Assembly: GCA_018240595.1 (NCBI GenBank)
Contig: JAFEFL010000058.1
Location: forward strand, 1-58,878
Source: Pseudomonadota bacterium
Lineage (GTDB): Bacteria; Pseudomonadota; Alphaproteobacteria; Rhizobiales; Xanthobacteraceae
DNA length: 58,878 nt
Direction of reading: 5' to 3'
How positions within the stretch are numbered: the stretch's first letter is position 1; each line of letters starts with the position of its first letter. Position numbers and translations under genes: made by a program. The notes under the pieces were generated by a model. The model had not been told where the DNA came from and searched no databases. It worked only from the letters and a program-made list of their open reading frames with translations. Below are positions 42,771 to 51,885 of the stretch, in pieces.

Positions 42771-43124
42771 ATGCGCGCGTCGTCCGTCGCCAAGCCTTTG
42801 CTCACTGACAAGACCCTAGCCGCCGATAAGGCCATGAGCCAGCTTGAACGCAAGGCCGCGGAAGCGGCCGGGCTGTTGAAGCTGCTGGCCAATGAGAACC
42901 GGCTGTTGATCCTCTGTCGTCTGGCCGCGGCCGGTGAAGCCTCGGTCGGCACTCTGACCGCCGCCGTCAAATTGAGCCAATCGGCGCTGTCGCAGCATCT
43001 CGCAAAGATGCGCGACGATGGCCTCGTCGCAACGCGGCGCGACGGCCAGACCATCTTCTACCGCATCGAAGACGAGCATACCGCGCGCCTCCTGGCACTG
43101 CTCAAGGACATCTACTGCCCCTAG
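42771..43124 (+). CDS. bigR: BigR/SqrR-type ArsR-family sulfide-responsive repressor
   Basis: 117 residues with a winged-helix domain (LSQSALSQHLAKMRDDGLVATRRDGQTIFYRIED). Two cysteines, Cys49 (LLILCRL) and Cys116 (KDIYCP), occupy the positions used by BigR, SqrR and YgaV to sense persulfide by forming a tetrasulfide or disulfide. It should repress the divergent MBL gene and the downstream rhodanese-permease genes until sulfide appears. It differs from the window's SoxR by one extra residue between the two cysteines (67 rather than 66). Rhodanese follows after 41 nt. Confidence 0.9.
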   Translation: MRASSVAKPLLTDKTLAADKAMSQLERKAAEAAGLLKLLANENRLLILCRLAAAGEASVGTLTAAVKLSQSALSQHLAKMRDDGLVATRRDGQTIFYRIEDEHTARLLALLKDIYCP

Positions 43125-43165
43125 GCGGGCCGAAAAACGCCCCAGCCTCACAAAGGACAACAACA

Positions 43166-43549
43166 ATGAAAACCATTTCGCCCGAACGCGCCGCAGAACT
43201 CGTCAAGGCCGGCGCCACGCTGATCGATATCCGCGAGAACAACGAATACGCCAGCGAGAACATTCCCGGCGCGCGTCATCACGCGTTATCGCAGATCGGC
43301 CCCGATTCCGTTTTACGCGCCGGCGACACCGTGCTGATCTATCACTGCAAGTCGGGCGGCCGCACCGCGATGAACGCCGGACGCCTCGCCGCCGCCGCCG
43401 GCCAGTGCGACGTCTATGTGATGGGGGGCGGCATCGAAGCCTGGAAGCGCGCCGGTTTCGCCACTTCGGCACGGCCCGCCCGCGAGCCCGGAGCCGACAA
43501 CGGCCAGGGCGGACTGTTGCAGCGCCTGACGTCGATGTTCCGTGCGTAA
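43166..43549 (+). CDS. Rhodanese-domain sulfurtransferase
   Basis: 127 residues, a single rhodanese domain. The active-site loop is HCKSGGRT with nucleophile Cys61; the N-terminal LIDIREN and ENIPGARH motifs are typical. Single-domain rhodaneses move sulfane sulfur between persulfides, thiosulfate and acceptors. A C-terminal extension of about 25 residues (ADNGQGGLLQRLTSMF) ends in an amphipathic helix. It sits between the BigR-type repressor and a TauE/SafE permease, all on the same strand with short gaps, and so belongs to the sulfide-detoxification unit. Confidence 0.93.
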   Translation: MKTISPERAAELVKAGATLIDIRENNEYASENIPGARHHALSQIGPDSVLRAGDTVLIYHCKSGGRTAMNAGRLAAAAGQCDVYVMGGGIEAWKRAGFATSARPAREPGADNGQGGLLQRLTSMFRA

Positions 43550-43597
43550 ACCCCGCGGCGTCCTGGACCCGAAGTCACGCGTCAGTCTGGAGTCCCC

Positions 43598-44377
43598 ATG
43601 TTGCATCACGTCCTCGCCATCGCGTCCGGCAGCCTCGTCGGCTTCACGCTCGGCCTGATCGGCGGCGGCGGCTCAATCCTTGCCGTGCCCCTGCTCGTCT
43701 ATGTCGTCGGCGTGTCATCGCCGCATGTCGCAATCGGCACCAGCGCCATCGCGGTGGCGGCGAGTGCGGCAGCCAATCTCGCCGGTCACGCCCGCGCCCG
43801 CACCGTCAAGTGGGGCTGCGCCATCGTCTTCGCCGTCTCGGGCATGGCCGGCGCCGCGCTCGGCGCGCAGGTCGGCAAGATGGTCGATGGCACGCGCCTG
43901 CTGTCGCTGTTCGGCGCACTGATGGTCGTCATCGGCGTCCTGATGCTGCGGCCGCGCAAGAGCGGCGGCGACCCCGACGTCAGACTTACCGCCGAGACCC
44001 GCGCCACGCTGCTGCCGTGGCTGATCGGCGGCGGCCTTGTCGTTGGCGCGCTGTCCGGCTTCTTCGGCATCGGCGGCGGCTTCCTCATCGTGCCGGGGCT
44101 GATCGGCGCCACGACAATGCCGCTGATCAACGCCATCGGCTCGTCGCTGGTCTCGGTTACCGCCTTCGGCGCGACCACCGCGGCGAGCTATGCCTGGTCC
44201 GGCCTCGTGGATTGGCCGCTGGCCTTCATGTTCATCGCCGGCGGAGCGCTCGGCGGCCTGATCGGCACGCGGCTGGCGCGCCATCTTGCCGGCCATAAGC
44301 ATGCGCTGACGCGCGTCTTTTCCGGCATCGTCATCGCCGTCGGCCTTTACGTTGTCGGCCGCTCGGTGATTGGCTGA
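43598..44377 (+). CDS. TauE/SafE-family membrane transporter
   Basis: 259 residues with about eight hydrophobic helices and the twin family motifs GLIGGGGSILAVPLL near the N-terminus and FFGIGGGFLIVPGL near residue 155. The family exports sulfite, sulfoacetate or related anions, or imports sulfur compounds. Next to a persulfide dioxygenase-like enzyme and a rhodanese, export of sulfite or import of thiosulfate is the most reasonable role, but direction is not visible in the sequence. It starts 49 nt after the rhodanese stop. Confidence 0.9.
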   Translation: MLHHVLAIASGSLVGFTLGLIGGGGSILAVPLLVYVVGVSSPHVAIGTSAIAVAASAAANLAGHARARTVKWGCAIVFAVSGMAGAALGAQVGKMVDGTRLLSLFGALMVVIGVLMLRPRKSGGDPDVRLTAETRATLLPWLIGGGLVVGALSGFFGIGGGFLIVPGLIGATTMPLINAIGSSLVSVTAFGATTAASYAWSGLVDWPLAFMFIAGGALGGLIGTRLARHLAGHKHALTRVFSGIVIAVGLYVVGRSVIG

Positions 44378-44467
44378 TTATCCACCGCCGCGGCGCCTCG
44401 ATGGCCGCCGTCCTGCTGATCGGCTAGTCTCCTCCGCCGGCTCCGGCCGATACGTCCCACGGAGGCA

Positions 44468-44869
44468 ATGATGTCGCGCGAACTGATGTGGCTTACCTTC
44501 ACCGCCATCCTGACCGGGGTGCTGTGGATTCCCTACGTCCTCGACCGCATCATCGTGCGCGGCCTGTGGGGGGCGCTTGCCAATCCGTCGCGCGACGACA
44601 AGCCGCAAAGCCCGTGGGCGCAACGGCTATATTTCGCCCACACCAATGCCGTCGACAATCTCGTCGTGTTCGCGCCGCTGGTGCTGATCCTCGACAATAT
44701 CGGCTATTCGTCACGCGGTACGGTGATCGCCTGCGCGGTGTATTTCTGGGCGCGCCTCGCCCATGCCATCGTCTACGCGCTCGGCGTGCCGGTGCTGCGC
44801 ACGCTCGCCTTCGCCGTCGGCTTCGGCGCGCAGGTTGCGCTGGTGCTGGCGATCTTCGGCAAGCTCTAA
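44468..44869 (+). CDS. MAPEG-family membrane protein
   Basis: 133 residues with four predicted helices. The AHTNAVDNLVVFAPLVL segment is the MAPEG signature (membrane-associated proteins in eicosanoid and glutathione metabolism). Bacterial members are mostly uncharacterised, and some have glutathione transferase activity. GGAGG precedes the start. Its last four bases overlap the end of the acyl-CoA dehydrogenase gene on the other strand. Confidence 0.87.
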   Translation: MMSRELMWLTFTAILTGVLWIPYVLDRIIVRGLWGALANPSRDDKPQSPWAQRLYFAHTNAVDNLVVFAPLVLILDNIGYSSRGTVIACAVYFWARLAHAIVYALGVPVLRTLAFAVGFGAQVALVLAIFGKL

Positions 44870-46479
44870 TGTAACGGCGCCGCTCGCGCCGCGATGGCGC
44901 GCGTATCGGCGCCGCGCGGCAAGGTGCCGAAGGCGCCGCCGCCCTCGCCCGACAGGCGCGAGGCACAGAACGCATCGGCCACGTAAGGCGGCGCGTACTT
45001 GACCAGCAGCGCCGCCTGCAGCGCGAGCACGAGGTCGCGCGTGAGCGCCCGCGCCTGAGCTTCGTCATTGCGTTCTGCCCCGCCAAGGCGTTTCTCGAGC
45101 GATGCAACGAACGCCTTGAGGCGCGGCTCGCCCGCGCCATCGAGTTCGGCGCGCAGGACCTCGCTCGCATGCGCGGTACGGCCGAGCGCGCGCAGCACGT
45201 CGAGGCACATGACGTTGCCGGAGCCCTCCCAGATCGAATTGACCGGCGCCTCGCGATAGAGCCGCGGCATGACGCTTTCCTCGATGTAGCCGGAGCCGCC
45301 GAGCACTTCCATCGCCTCCAAAGTGACGAAGGGCGTGCGCTTGCAGATCCAGAACTTCGCCGCCGGCGTGATGACGCGGCGGAACACCGTGGCAACGTCG
45401 TCGTCCTCGTCATAGGCGCGCGCCAGACGGAAGGTCAGCGTCGTCGCGGCTTCGCATTCGAGCGCCAGATCGGCGAGCACATTGGTCATCAGCGGCTGGT
45501 CGATCAGCTTCTTCTGGAACACGGTGCGATGCCGGGCATGGTGTACGGCTTGCGCCACCGCGGCGCGCATCAGCGACGACGAGCCGATGGCGCAATCGAG
45601 CCGCGTGTGATTGCCCATCTCGATGATGGTCGGAATGCCGCGGCCCTCCTCGCCGATCAATTGCGCATAGGCGCCCTTGAATTCGACCTCGCTGGAGGCG
45701 TTGGAGCGATTGCCGAGCTTGTCCTTCAGCCGAATGATCTCAATGGCATTGCGCTCGCCGTCGGGCGTGAAGCGCGGCAGCAGAAAACAGCTCAGTCCCT
45801 TCTCGGTCTGCGCCAGCACCAGGAAGGCGTCGCACATCGGCGCCGACATGAACCACTTGTGGCCGTGGAGCCGGAACGAGCCGTCGCCGGCGGCCGCGGC
45901 GCGCGTCGTATTGGTGCGCAGGTCGGAGCCGCCCTGGTTCTCGGTCATGCCCATGCCGACGAGCGCGGCGGTCTTGTCCTGCACCGGGATGAAGCGCTTG
46001 TCGTAGTCGCGGCCGTAGATCTTCGGCAGCCAGTCGGCGGCAACGCCGGGCGCATGGCGCAAGGTCGGCACCGAGCCGTAGGTCATGGCGACCGGGCAAT
46101 AGACGCCGCTCTCGATCTGGTTGAGCATGTAGGTGCCGGCGGCCCGGGCGACATGGGCGCCGGCTTGCGGATGCGCCCACGGGCTGGAGTGCAGCCCGGC
46201 GCGCAGCGCGATCGCCATCAGCTCATGCCAGGCCGGATGGAACTCGACCTCGTCGAGGCGGTGGCCGTAACGGTCGAGCGTCTTGAGCTGCGGCGTGAAC
46301 CTGTTGGCGTCGAAGCCGAGCTTCACGGTCTCCGGCTTGCCGAGCGTGGCGCCGAGCGCGTGAAGTCCGCTCTCGGCCCATTCGGCCTGTTCGCGCCGCA
46401 CCGCCTCGCGCAACACCACGTCGCTGGCGAAGAGATTATACGGCTCCAGCGGCGGCGGCTGGTTCGCGACCTCGAACAT
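44866..46479 (-). CDS. Acyl-CoA dehydrogenase, AidB-like
   Basis: 537 residues, longer than ordinary acyl-CoA dehydrogenases and of AidB type. FAD-binding motifs such as GMTENQGGSDLRTNTT and KWFMSAP lie in the middle domain, and the C-terminal helical domain contains EVLGGSGYIEES and the flavin-contacting region NSIWEGSGNVMCLD. AidB of Escherichia coli belongs to the adaptive response to alkylation, but many homologues are true dehydrogenases. The catalytic base cannot be settled by eye. The start at 46479 has GGGAGG eight bases upstream. It lies 48 nt downstream of argC on the same strand but is functionally unrelated. Confidence 0.92.
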   Translation of the reverse strand: MFEVANQPPPLEPYNLFASDVVLREAVRREQAEWAESGLHALGATLGKPETVKLGFDANRFTPQLKTLDRYGHRLDEVEFHPAWHELMAIALRAGLHSSPWAHPQAGAHVARAAGTYMLNQIESGVYCPVAMTYGSVPTLRHAPGVAADWLPKIYGRDYDKRFIPVQDKTAALVGMGMTENQGGSDLRTNTTRAAAAGDGSFRLHGHKWFMSAPMCDAFLVLAQTEKGLSCFLLPRFTPDGERNAIEIIRLKDKLGNRSNASSEVEFKGAYAQLIGEEGRGIPTIIEMGNHTRLDCAIGSSSLMRAAVAQAVHHARHRTVFQKKLIDQPLMTNVLADLALECEAATTLTFRLARAYDEDDDVATVFRRVITPAAKFWICKRTPFVTLEAMEVLGGSGYIEESVMPRLYREAPVNSIWEGSGNVMCLDVLRALGRTAHASEVLRAELDGAGEPRLKAFVASLEKRLGGAERNDEAQARALTRDLVLALQAALLVKYAPPYVADAFCASRLSGEGGGAFGTLPRGADTRAIAARAAPLH

Positions 46480-46527
46480 GGTCGGGCCTCCCGGCAAGGA
46501 TGCCCGACCCTATTCGATGTGGCGATT

Positions 46528-47586
46528 CTAGGGAAACAGCGCGACCTGATCGATGCCCATGGTCTCGGGGAAGCCCATGATCAAGTTCATGTTCTGGATC
46601 GCCTGACCGGATGCGCCCTTCACCAGGTTGTCGAGCGCCGAGATGATGATGGCGCGGCCCTCGATGCGGTCGGCGGCGACGCCGATCATGGTCATGTTCG
46701 AGCCGCGCACGTGCCGCGTATGCGGCGTTTCGCCAAACGGCAGCACGTGGACGAACGATTCCTTGGCGTAGAACTTCACCAGGATGTCGTGCAGGTCCTG
46801 CGCCGTGCGCCCCCGCCGCCCGCGCACATAGATGGTCGAGAGGATGCCGCGGTTCTGCGGCAGCAGATGCGGCGTGAAGGTCACCGTCACCTCGCGCCCC
46901 GCCGCCAGAGAGAACTCCTGATCGAGCTCGGCCATGTGCCGGTGCTTGCCGACGCCATAGGCGTTGAAGCCCTCGGACACTTCCGAGAACAGCATCGCCT
47001 CTTTCGCCGCGCGGCCGGCGCCGGTCATGCCGGACTTGGCGTCGATGACGATCTCGTCGAGATCAATGGCCTTGGCCCTGATCAGCGGTGTCAGCGGCAG
47101 TTGCGCGCCCGAGGTGTAGCAGCCCGGATTGGCGACCAGCCGCGCCTTCTTGATGTCGCGCCGGTGGATCTCGACGAGGCCATAGGCGGCCTCCTTCTGC
47201 AGTTCCGGCGCATGGTGCTCGTGGCCATACCACTTGGCGTAAGCGGCCGTGTCGGACAGCCGAAAGTCAGCCGACAGGTCGACCACCTTGGTGTCCGGCG
47301 CCGCGGCGAGCAGATCCTTGAGCACCTTCTGCGTCGTGGCGTGCGGCAACGCGCAGAACACGACGTCGAGCGCCAGCGCCTTCCAGTCGAGACCTTCGAT
47401 GGCGACGAGGGTCGGCAGCTCATAAGGCGAGAACTGCGGGAACACCTCGCGCATCGGCTTTCCGGCGGAGCGCTCCGCGGTCAGCAGCACGATTTCCGCG
47501 CGCGGGTGCCGCAGCAGCATTCGCACCAGTTCCGAACCGGTGTAACCCGAAGCGCCGAGAACGCCGATCTTTGCCTTTGTCGCCAT
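46528..47586 (-). CDS. argC: N-acetyl-gamma-glutamyl-phosphate reductase
   Basis: 352 residues. The Rossmann motif GASGYTGSELVRML is at the N-terminus, the catalytic Cys is in NPGCYTSG, and the conserved HRHMAELDQE and GETPHTRHVRGSN segments follow. It reduces N-acetylglutamyl phosphate to the semialdehyde, the third step of arginine synthesis. In many alphaproteobacteria argC follows rpsI; here it does not. Confidence 0.97.
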   Translation of the reverse strand: MATKAKIGVLGASGYTGSELVRMLLRHPRAEIVLLTAERSAGKPMREVFPQFSPYELPTLVAIEGLDWKALALDVVFCALPHATTQKVLKDLLAAAPDTKVVDLSADFRLSDTAAYAKWYGHEHHAPELQKEAAYGLVEIHRRDIKKARLVANPGCYTSGAQLPLTPLIRAKAIDLDEIVIDAKSGMTGAGRAAKEAMLFSEVSEGFNAYGVGKHRHMAELDQEFSLAAGREVTVTFTPHLLPQNRGILSTIYVRGRRGRTAQDLHDILVKFYAKESFVHVLPFGETPHTRHVRGSNMTMIGVAADRIEGRAIIISALDNLVKGASGQAIQNMNLIMGFPETMGIDQVALFP

Positions 47587-47868
47587 GGTCTTAAGCCTTT
47601 GTCTTCATGCCCCGTCTGAACGACGGAGAAATGCGGATGCTCCGAACAGGAAGCGGTTTCGATATTCGGAAGGCAAGCGGTCTGGAAGGGCATGTGCCGC
47701 GGGCCAATCCGGCGGCACGGGGACAGATCTACACGCCAAAGCGCGCCCGTGCCGTGGCAGTACGGCGGCGGCGGCGCGGTCCGGTGCAGGTGCAAATCGT
47801 CGTCATGGGCGGCGATATAGGACCGCCCGCGGAACCGGTCAATCCCGGTATTTAGGGCAGTGAAATGC
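47587..47868. other. Gene-poor stretch upstream of argC
   Basis: This region holds the argC promoter area. A plus-strand open frame (47607-47855, 82 codons) exists but is Arg/Pro/Ala-rich, has weak codon bias and no ribosome site, so it is not called. Together with the terminator that follows, the gap between genes is 333 nt. Confidence 0.5.
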
Positions 47869-47892
47869 AAAAAGGCCGCCCAGGAGGCGGCC
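47869..47892 (-). terminator. Rho-independent terminator of the Tat-exported MBL gene
   Basis: On the minus strand GGCCGCC-TCCTG-GGCGGCC is followed by five T. It lies 28 nt past the stop of the gene at 47920. Confidence 0.9.
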
Positions 47893-47919
47893 TTTGACGC
47901 TTATCGGCGCATTGCCAGC

Positions 47920-48921
47920 TCAGCCGTTCGGATCCCAGGCGACCGGGATCAGGCGATACCCTGCCCCGTCCTTTTCGACGTGGCCGACGCATGGATACGG
48001 GAAGTGATAGCCAACCACCGTCATCTTCTCGGCGGACGCCATGTCGTAGATCTTGTGGCGGGTCGCCTGCGCGACGGCGCCGTCATTGTCGAACAGCGCG
48101 TGCCAATCCGGATGGCGCAGGAACAGCGACGGGATGTTGGTGACGTCGACCTGCACCAGGATCTTCTTGGCCCCCGAGGCGACGACGAACGAGTTGTGCC
48201 CCGGCGTGTGGCCCGGCGTCGCGATCGACGTGATGCCCGGCGCGACTTCCTTGTCGGGCTCGTAGGTCGAGACCTTGATGCCGTCCATCATCTTCTTGAC
48301 GTTCGGAAACTGCGCCTTGTTGAAGCCGTTCGCCTTGCTGGCATTGGCCTCGTCGCTCCAGAAGGCGAGTTCGGTCGCCGGCACCTTGATTTCGGCGTTC
48401 GGGAAAGCGGGCGAACCATCCGCATTCTTCAGGCCGCCGATATGGTCGCCGTGGAAATGCGAGATCAGCACGATGTCGATCTTCTTCGGATCGATGCCGG
48501 CCGCTTCCATGTTCTGCCGCGCCTGACCGACCGCGCCCTTGCTGGCCGCAAAGGCGCCGAGGCCGTTGCCGGTGTCGATGGCGACGAGCTTGGAGCCGGT
48601 GTTGATGATCATCGGCGAGAACGGAATGGTGACCTTGCCGTCCGGCATATAGGCGGCTTCCGCGGCCTTGATCGCCTGGTCCTTGCTGGCGTTGACGACG
48701 AAATTGTCCGGCATCGGCATGGTGCGCGCGCCGTCCATGAGTTGGACGATTTCGAAGTCGCCGACCTTGTAGCGATAGACGCCGGTGCTCTTGAAAGCCT
48801 CGGCCGGCGCCGCAGCCAGAAGCGGGGTGGCACCGAGCGGCGACAGCGCGGACGCGGCACCGGCCGCGGCGGCAGTCGCGAATAGCTTGCGTCGGGTCAT
48901 CTGCATGTTTTCGGTCTCCAT
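47920..48921 (-). CDS. Tat-exported MBL-fold metallohydrolase
   Basis: 333 residues. A Tat leader (MTRRKLFATAAAAGAASAL) precedes a metallo-beta-lactamase domain with HFHGDHIGG, TPGHTPGH and a late GYHFPYPCVGH motif. The layout resembles periplasmic methyl-parathion-hydrolase-like and lactonase-like enzymes, which hydrolyse organophosphates, lactones or esters. The natural substrate cannot be told. The start at 48921 is the first ATG that places the twin-arginine motif correctly; an upstream in-frame Met adds 32 unrelated residues. It is a single gene with its own terminator. Confidence 0.88.
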   Translation of the reverse strand: METENMQMTRRKLFATAAAAGAASALSPLGATPLLAAAPAEAFKSTGVYRYKVGDFEIVQLMDGARTMPMPDNFVVNASKDQAIKAAEAAYMPDGKVTIPFSPMIINTGSKLVAIDTGNGLGAFAASKGAVGQARQNMEAAGIDPKKIDIVLISHFHGDHIGGLKNADGSPAFPNAEIKVPATELAFWSDEANASKANGFNKAQFPNVKKMMDGIKVSTYEPDKEVAPGITSIATPGHTPGHNSFVVASGAKKILVQVDVTNIPSLFLRHPDWHALFDNDGAVAQATRHKIYDMASAEKMTVVGYHFPYPCVGHVEKDGAGYRLIPVAWDPNG

Positions 48922-49069
48922 GGGGCCCCCATCGTTTCTGATTGGCAGCGCGTTCAGGTCGGCCGTTATCGCCGGCCGGTCCGGCACAATAACCCCGGAC
49001 CGGGCGCGCTTATTCAAAATGTCCGTGATCGGCCGGCTTGATGCCGCCGCATTGCCGCCATGCGGCGCG

Positions 49070-49600
49070 TTACCAGGGCCAGGCCGCCAGAACGCGCGAG
49101 ACCCCGTCGCCCAGCGTCAGCAGCACCGCCGCCCAGACAAAGGCCGAAGCGAAATTGGCAAGCTGGAACGACCAGAACGGCATCTCGAAGATGCCCGCGA
49201 TCAGCGGAACCGAGGCCCTGAGAGGCCCGAAGAAACGACCGATGAAAATGCCCGCCACACCCCACTTCTTCACGAAGGCTTCGCCGCGCGGAATGAGATC
49301 GGGGTGCCGCGACAGCGGCCAGATGTGCTGCACGCGGTATTCGAGCTTGCAGCCGATCCAGTAGGACAGCCAGTCGCCCAGCGCGGCGCCGAGCGCGGCA
49401 GCGATCCACACCGGCCAGAAACTGATGCCGCTCGAGCCCACCAGCGCGCCGAGCGCCACCAGCGCACCCCAGGCCGGCAGCAAAAGGGAGATGAAGGCGA
49501 GCGACTCACCGAAGGCCAGCGCGAACATGATCGGCGGCGCCCAGGCGGCATTCTCCCGCGTGAAGACGATGATCTGGTCGACGGTGCCCTGAATGTCCAT
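49070..49600 (-). CDS. DedA-family membrane protein
   Basis: 176 residues with four to five hydrophobic helices. The SNARE-associated/DedA motif GRFFGPLRASVPLIAGIFEMP is present near residue 125, including the conserved Gly-Arg-Phe. DedA proteins help maintain the membrane potential, and some flip undecaprenyl phosphate or phospholipids. The start at 49600 gives the common N-terminal amphipathic helix. It is divergent from parE with 190 nt between. Confidence 0.9.
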   Translation of the reverse strand: MDIQGTVDQIIVFTRENAAWAPPIMFALAFGESLAFISLLLPAWGALVALGALVGSSGISFWPVWIAAALGAALGDWLSYWIGCKLEYRVQHIWPLSRHPDLIPRGEAFVKKWGVAGIFIGRFFGPLRASVPLIAGIFEMPFWSFQLANFASAFVWAAVLLTLGDGVSRVLAAWPW

Positions 49601-49790
49601 TCGCGGTCGATCTAGCCTGCCGTTCGGGAACCCGCCAGTGCGGCATGAGCGCCCGGCGCCCGCCCGCGGCGGTCTCGGTTTCGGCTCGATCATGGCATAG
49701 TCACTGGCAAACGATTCGCCGGCACCCTAACTGTCGGGCTCGATCCTTCTCAATCATCTTCTGAAGACCTGAAAAGAACCTTTTGTAACT

Positions 49791-51860
49791 ATGGCCAAAT
49801 CCGCAACCAGCAAGAAAACCGGCAAGCAGGACGACCTGTTTGCCGCCCCCGCCCGCCAGGCAGCCTCCCGCCCCGCGCCGAAGGAAGCGGCACGCAAGGC
49901 GTCGAAATCCGGCGGCGGCGATGGCGGCTACAGCGCCAAGCACATCGAGGTTCTCGAGGGTCTGGAACCGGTGCGCCGGCGCCCCGGCATGTATATCGGC
50001 GGCACCGACGAGAAGGCGCTGCACCACCTGTTCGCCGAGGTCATCGACAACTCGATGGACGAGGCGCTGGCCGGGCACGCCGACTGGATCGAGGTCGAGC
50101 TCGACGCCGATGGTTTCATCGCCATCACCGACAACGGCCGCGGCATGCCGGTCGACAACCATCCGAAGTTCAAGAACAAGTCGGCGCTGGAAGTGATCAT
50201 GTGCACGCTGCACGCCGGCGGCAAATTCGACTCGGAGGTCTATGAGACCTCCGGCGGCCTGCACGGCGTCGGCGTCTCGGTCACCAATGCGCTGTCGGAG
50301 CGGCTAGAAGTCGACGTCTGGCGCGAGCAGACGCAGTATCACATGGTCTTCGAGCGCGGTAAGCCGAAGGGCAAGCTGGAGAAAGTCGGCCGCGCGCCGA
50401 ACAAGCGCGGCACCCGCGTGCGCTTCAAGCCCGATCCCGAGATCTTCGGCAAGAAGGCGGCGTTCGACCCGGCGCGCGTCTTCAAGATGGCGCGCTCCAA
50501 GGCCTATCTCTACGGCGGCGTCGAGATCCGTTGGTCCTGCGCGCCCGAACTGGTCGAAGGCACCGACATTCCGGCGAAGGCATCGTTCCACTTCGCCAAT
50601 GGCCTGTCCGACTATCTGCGCACCAATCTCGAAGGCGCCACCTTCGTGCATCCCGACATCTTCTCCGGCTCGGCCGGCAAGAGCGGCAAGCACGGCGCGG
50701 TGGAATGGGCGGTGGCCTGGACCGCCGACGCCGACGGCTTCAGCAACTCTTACTGCAACACCATCCCGACGCCGGACGGCGGCACGCACGAGTCCGGCCT
50801 GCGCTCCGCCCTGCTCCGCGGTCTGAAAGATCACGCCGCGCGCATCGGCCAGGAAAAGCGCGTCGCGCCGGTGACCAGCGAAGACATCATGGTCGGCTCG
50901 GGCTCGATGCTGTCGGTCTATATCCGCGAGCCGGAATTCCAGGGCCAGACCAAGGACCGTCTCGCCACCGCCTCGGCGCAGAAGATCGTCGAAGGCGCCA
51001 TCAAGGATCCGTTCGATCACTGGCTGTCGGGCAATCCGGTCCAGGCCAACAAACTCCTCGACTTCGTCATCGAGCGCGCCGAGGACCGCTTGCGCCGCCG
51101 CGCCGAGAAGGACGTTGCGCGCAAGACCGCGGTGCGCAAGCTGCGCCTCCCCGGCAAGCTTGCGGACTGCTCGAACACCGCCGAGCAAGGCTCCGAACTG
51201 TTCATCGTCGAAGGCGACTCGGCCGGCGGCTCGGCCAAGCAGGCGCGCGACCGCAGCACCCAGGCTGTGCTGCCGCTGCGCGGCAAGATCCTCAACGTCG
51301 CCTCCGCCGGCAAGGACAAGCTGGCGCAGAACCAGCAGCTCGCCGACCTCATTCAGGCGCTCGGCTGCGGCACCGGCGCGCATTTCCACGAGAAGGATCT
51401 GCGCTACGAGAAGATCATCATCATGACCGACGCCGACGTCGACGGCGCCCACATCGCGTCATTGCTGATCACGTTCTTCTACCGGCAGATGCCGAAGCTG
51501 ATCGATCTCGGCCGGCTGTATCTCGCGGTGCCGCCGCTGTATCGGCTCCAGCACGGCGGCAAGATCGCCTATGCGCGCAACGACGCGCACAAGGACCATC
51601 TGCTCAAAGCTGAGTTCAACGCCAACGCCAAGGTCGAGGTCTCGCGCTTCAAGGGCCTCGGCGAGATGATGGCGGCGCAGCTCAAGGAAACGACGATGGA
51701 CCCGAACAAGCGCACCTTGCTCAAGGTGACGTTGGCGCATGAGGATGAGAAGGCGGCGGCGAAATCGGTCGAGCGCTTGATGGGCAACAAGGCCGAAGCG
51801 CGCTTCGAGTTCATCCAGGAGAAGGCGGAGTTTGCCAGCGAGGAGTTGCTGGACGTTTGA
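49791..51860 (+). CDS. parE: DNA topoisomerase IV subunit B
   Basis: 689 residues. After a basic, disordered N-terminal extension of about 45 residues come the GHKL ATPase (EVIDNSMDEA; DNGRGMPVD; GGLHGVGVSVTNALS), the transducer domain, the TOPRIM domain (EGDSAGGSAKQARDR; DADVDGAHI) and the C-terminal Toprim-associated part. With ParC it decatenates daughter chromosomes. ParE rather than GyrB is indicated by the length under 700 and the absence of the GyrB insert. It is read from its own promoter region. Confidence 0.96.
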   Translation: MAKSATSKKTGKQDDLFAAPARQAASRPAPKEAARKASKSGGGDGGYSAKHIEVLEGLEPVRRRPGMYIGGTDEKALHHLFAEVIDNSMDEALAGHADWIEVELDADGFIAITDNGRGMPVDNHPKFKNKSALEVIMCTLHAGGKFDSEVYETSGGLHGVGVSVTNALSERLEVDVWREQTQYHMVFERGKPKGKLEKVGRAPNKRGTRVRFKPDPEIFGKKAAFDPARVFKMARSKAYLYGGVEIRWSCAPELVEGTDIPAKASFHFANGLSDYLRTNLEGATFVHPDIFSGSAGKSGKHGAVEWAVAWTADADGFSNSYCNTIPTPDGGTHESGLRSALLRGLKDHAARIGQEKRVAPVTSEDIMVGSGSMLSVYIREPEFQGQTKDRLATASAQKIVEGAIKDPFDHWLSGNPVQANKLLDFVIERAEDRLRRRAEKDVARKTAVRKLRLPGKLADCSNTAEQGSELFIVEGDSAGGSAKQARDRSTQAVLPLRGKILNVASAGKDKLAQNQQLADLIQALGCGTGAHFHEKDLRYEKIIIMTDADVDGAHIASLLITFFYRQMPKLIDLGRLYLAVPPLYRLQHGGKIAYARNDAHKDHLLKAEFNANAKVEVSRFKGLGEMMAAQLKETTMDPNKRTLLKVTLAHEDEKAAAKSVERLMGNKAEARFEFIQEKAEFASEELLDV

Positions 51861-51885
51861 CGCCCTGAAGGCTGTTGAAGCCGGG

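Noticed and set aside
45169..47619. An 816-codon open frame antisense to argC and the acyl-CoA dehydrogenase gene
   Set aside because: It spans two well-supported genes and the gap between them, and its composition is that of a shadow frame.
47607..47855. Plus-strand 82-codon frame between argC and the MBL gene
   Set aside because: Arg-rich low-complexity translation, weak codon preference and no Shine-Dalgarno sequence; reported only as a gene-poor stretch.
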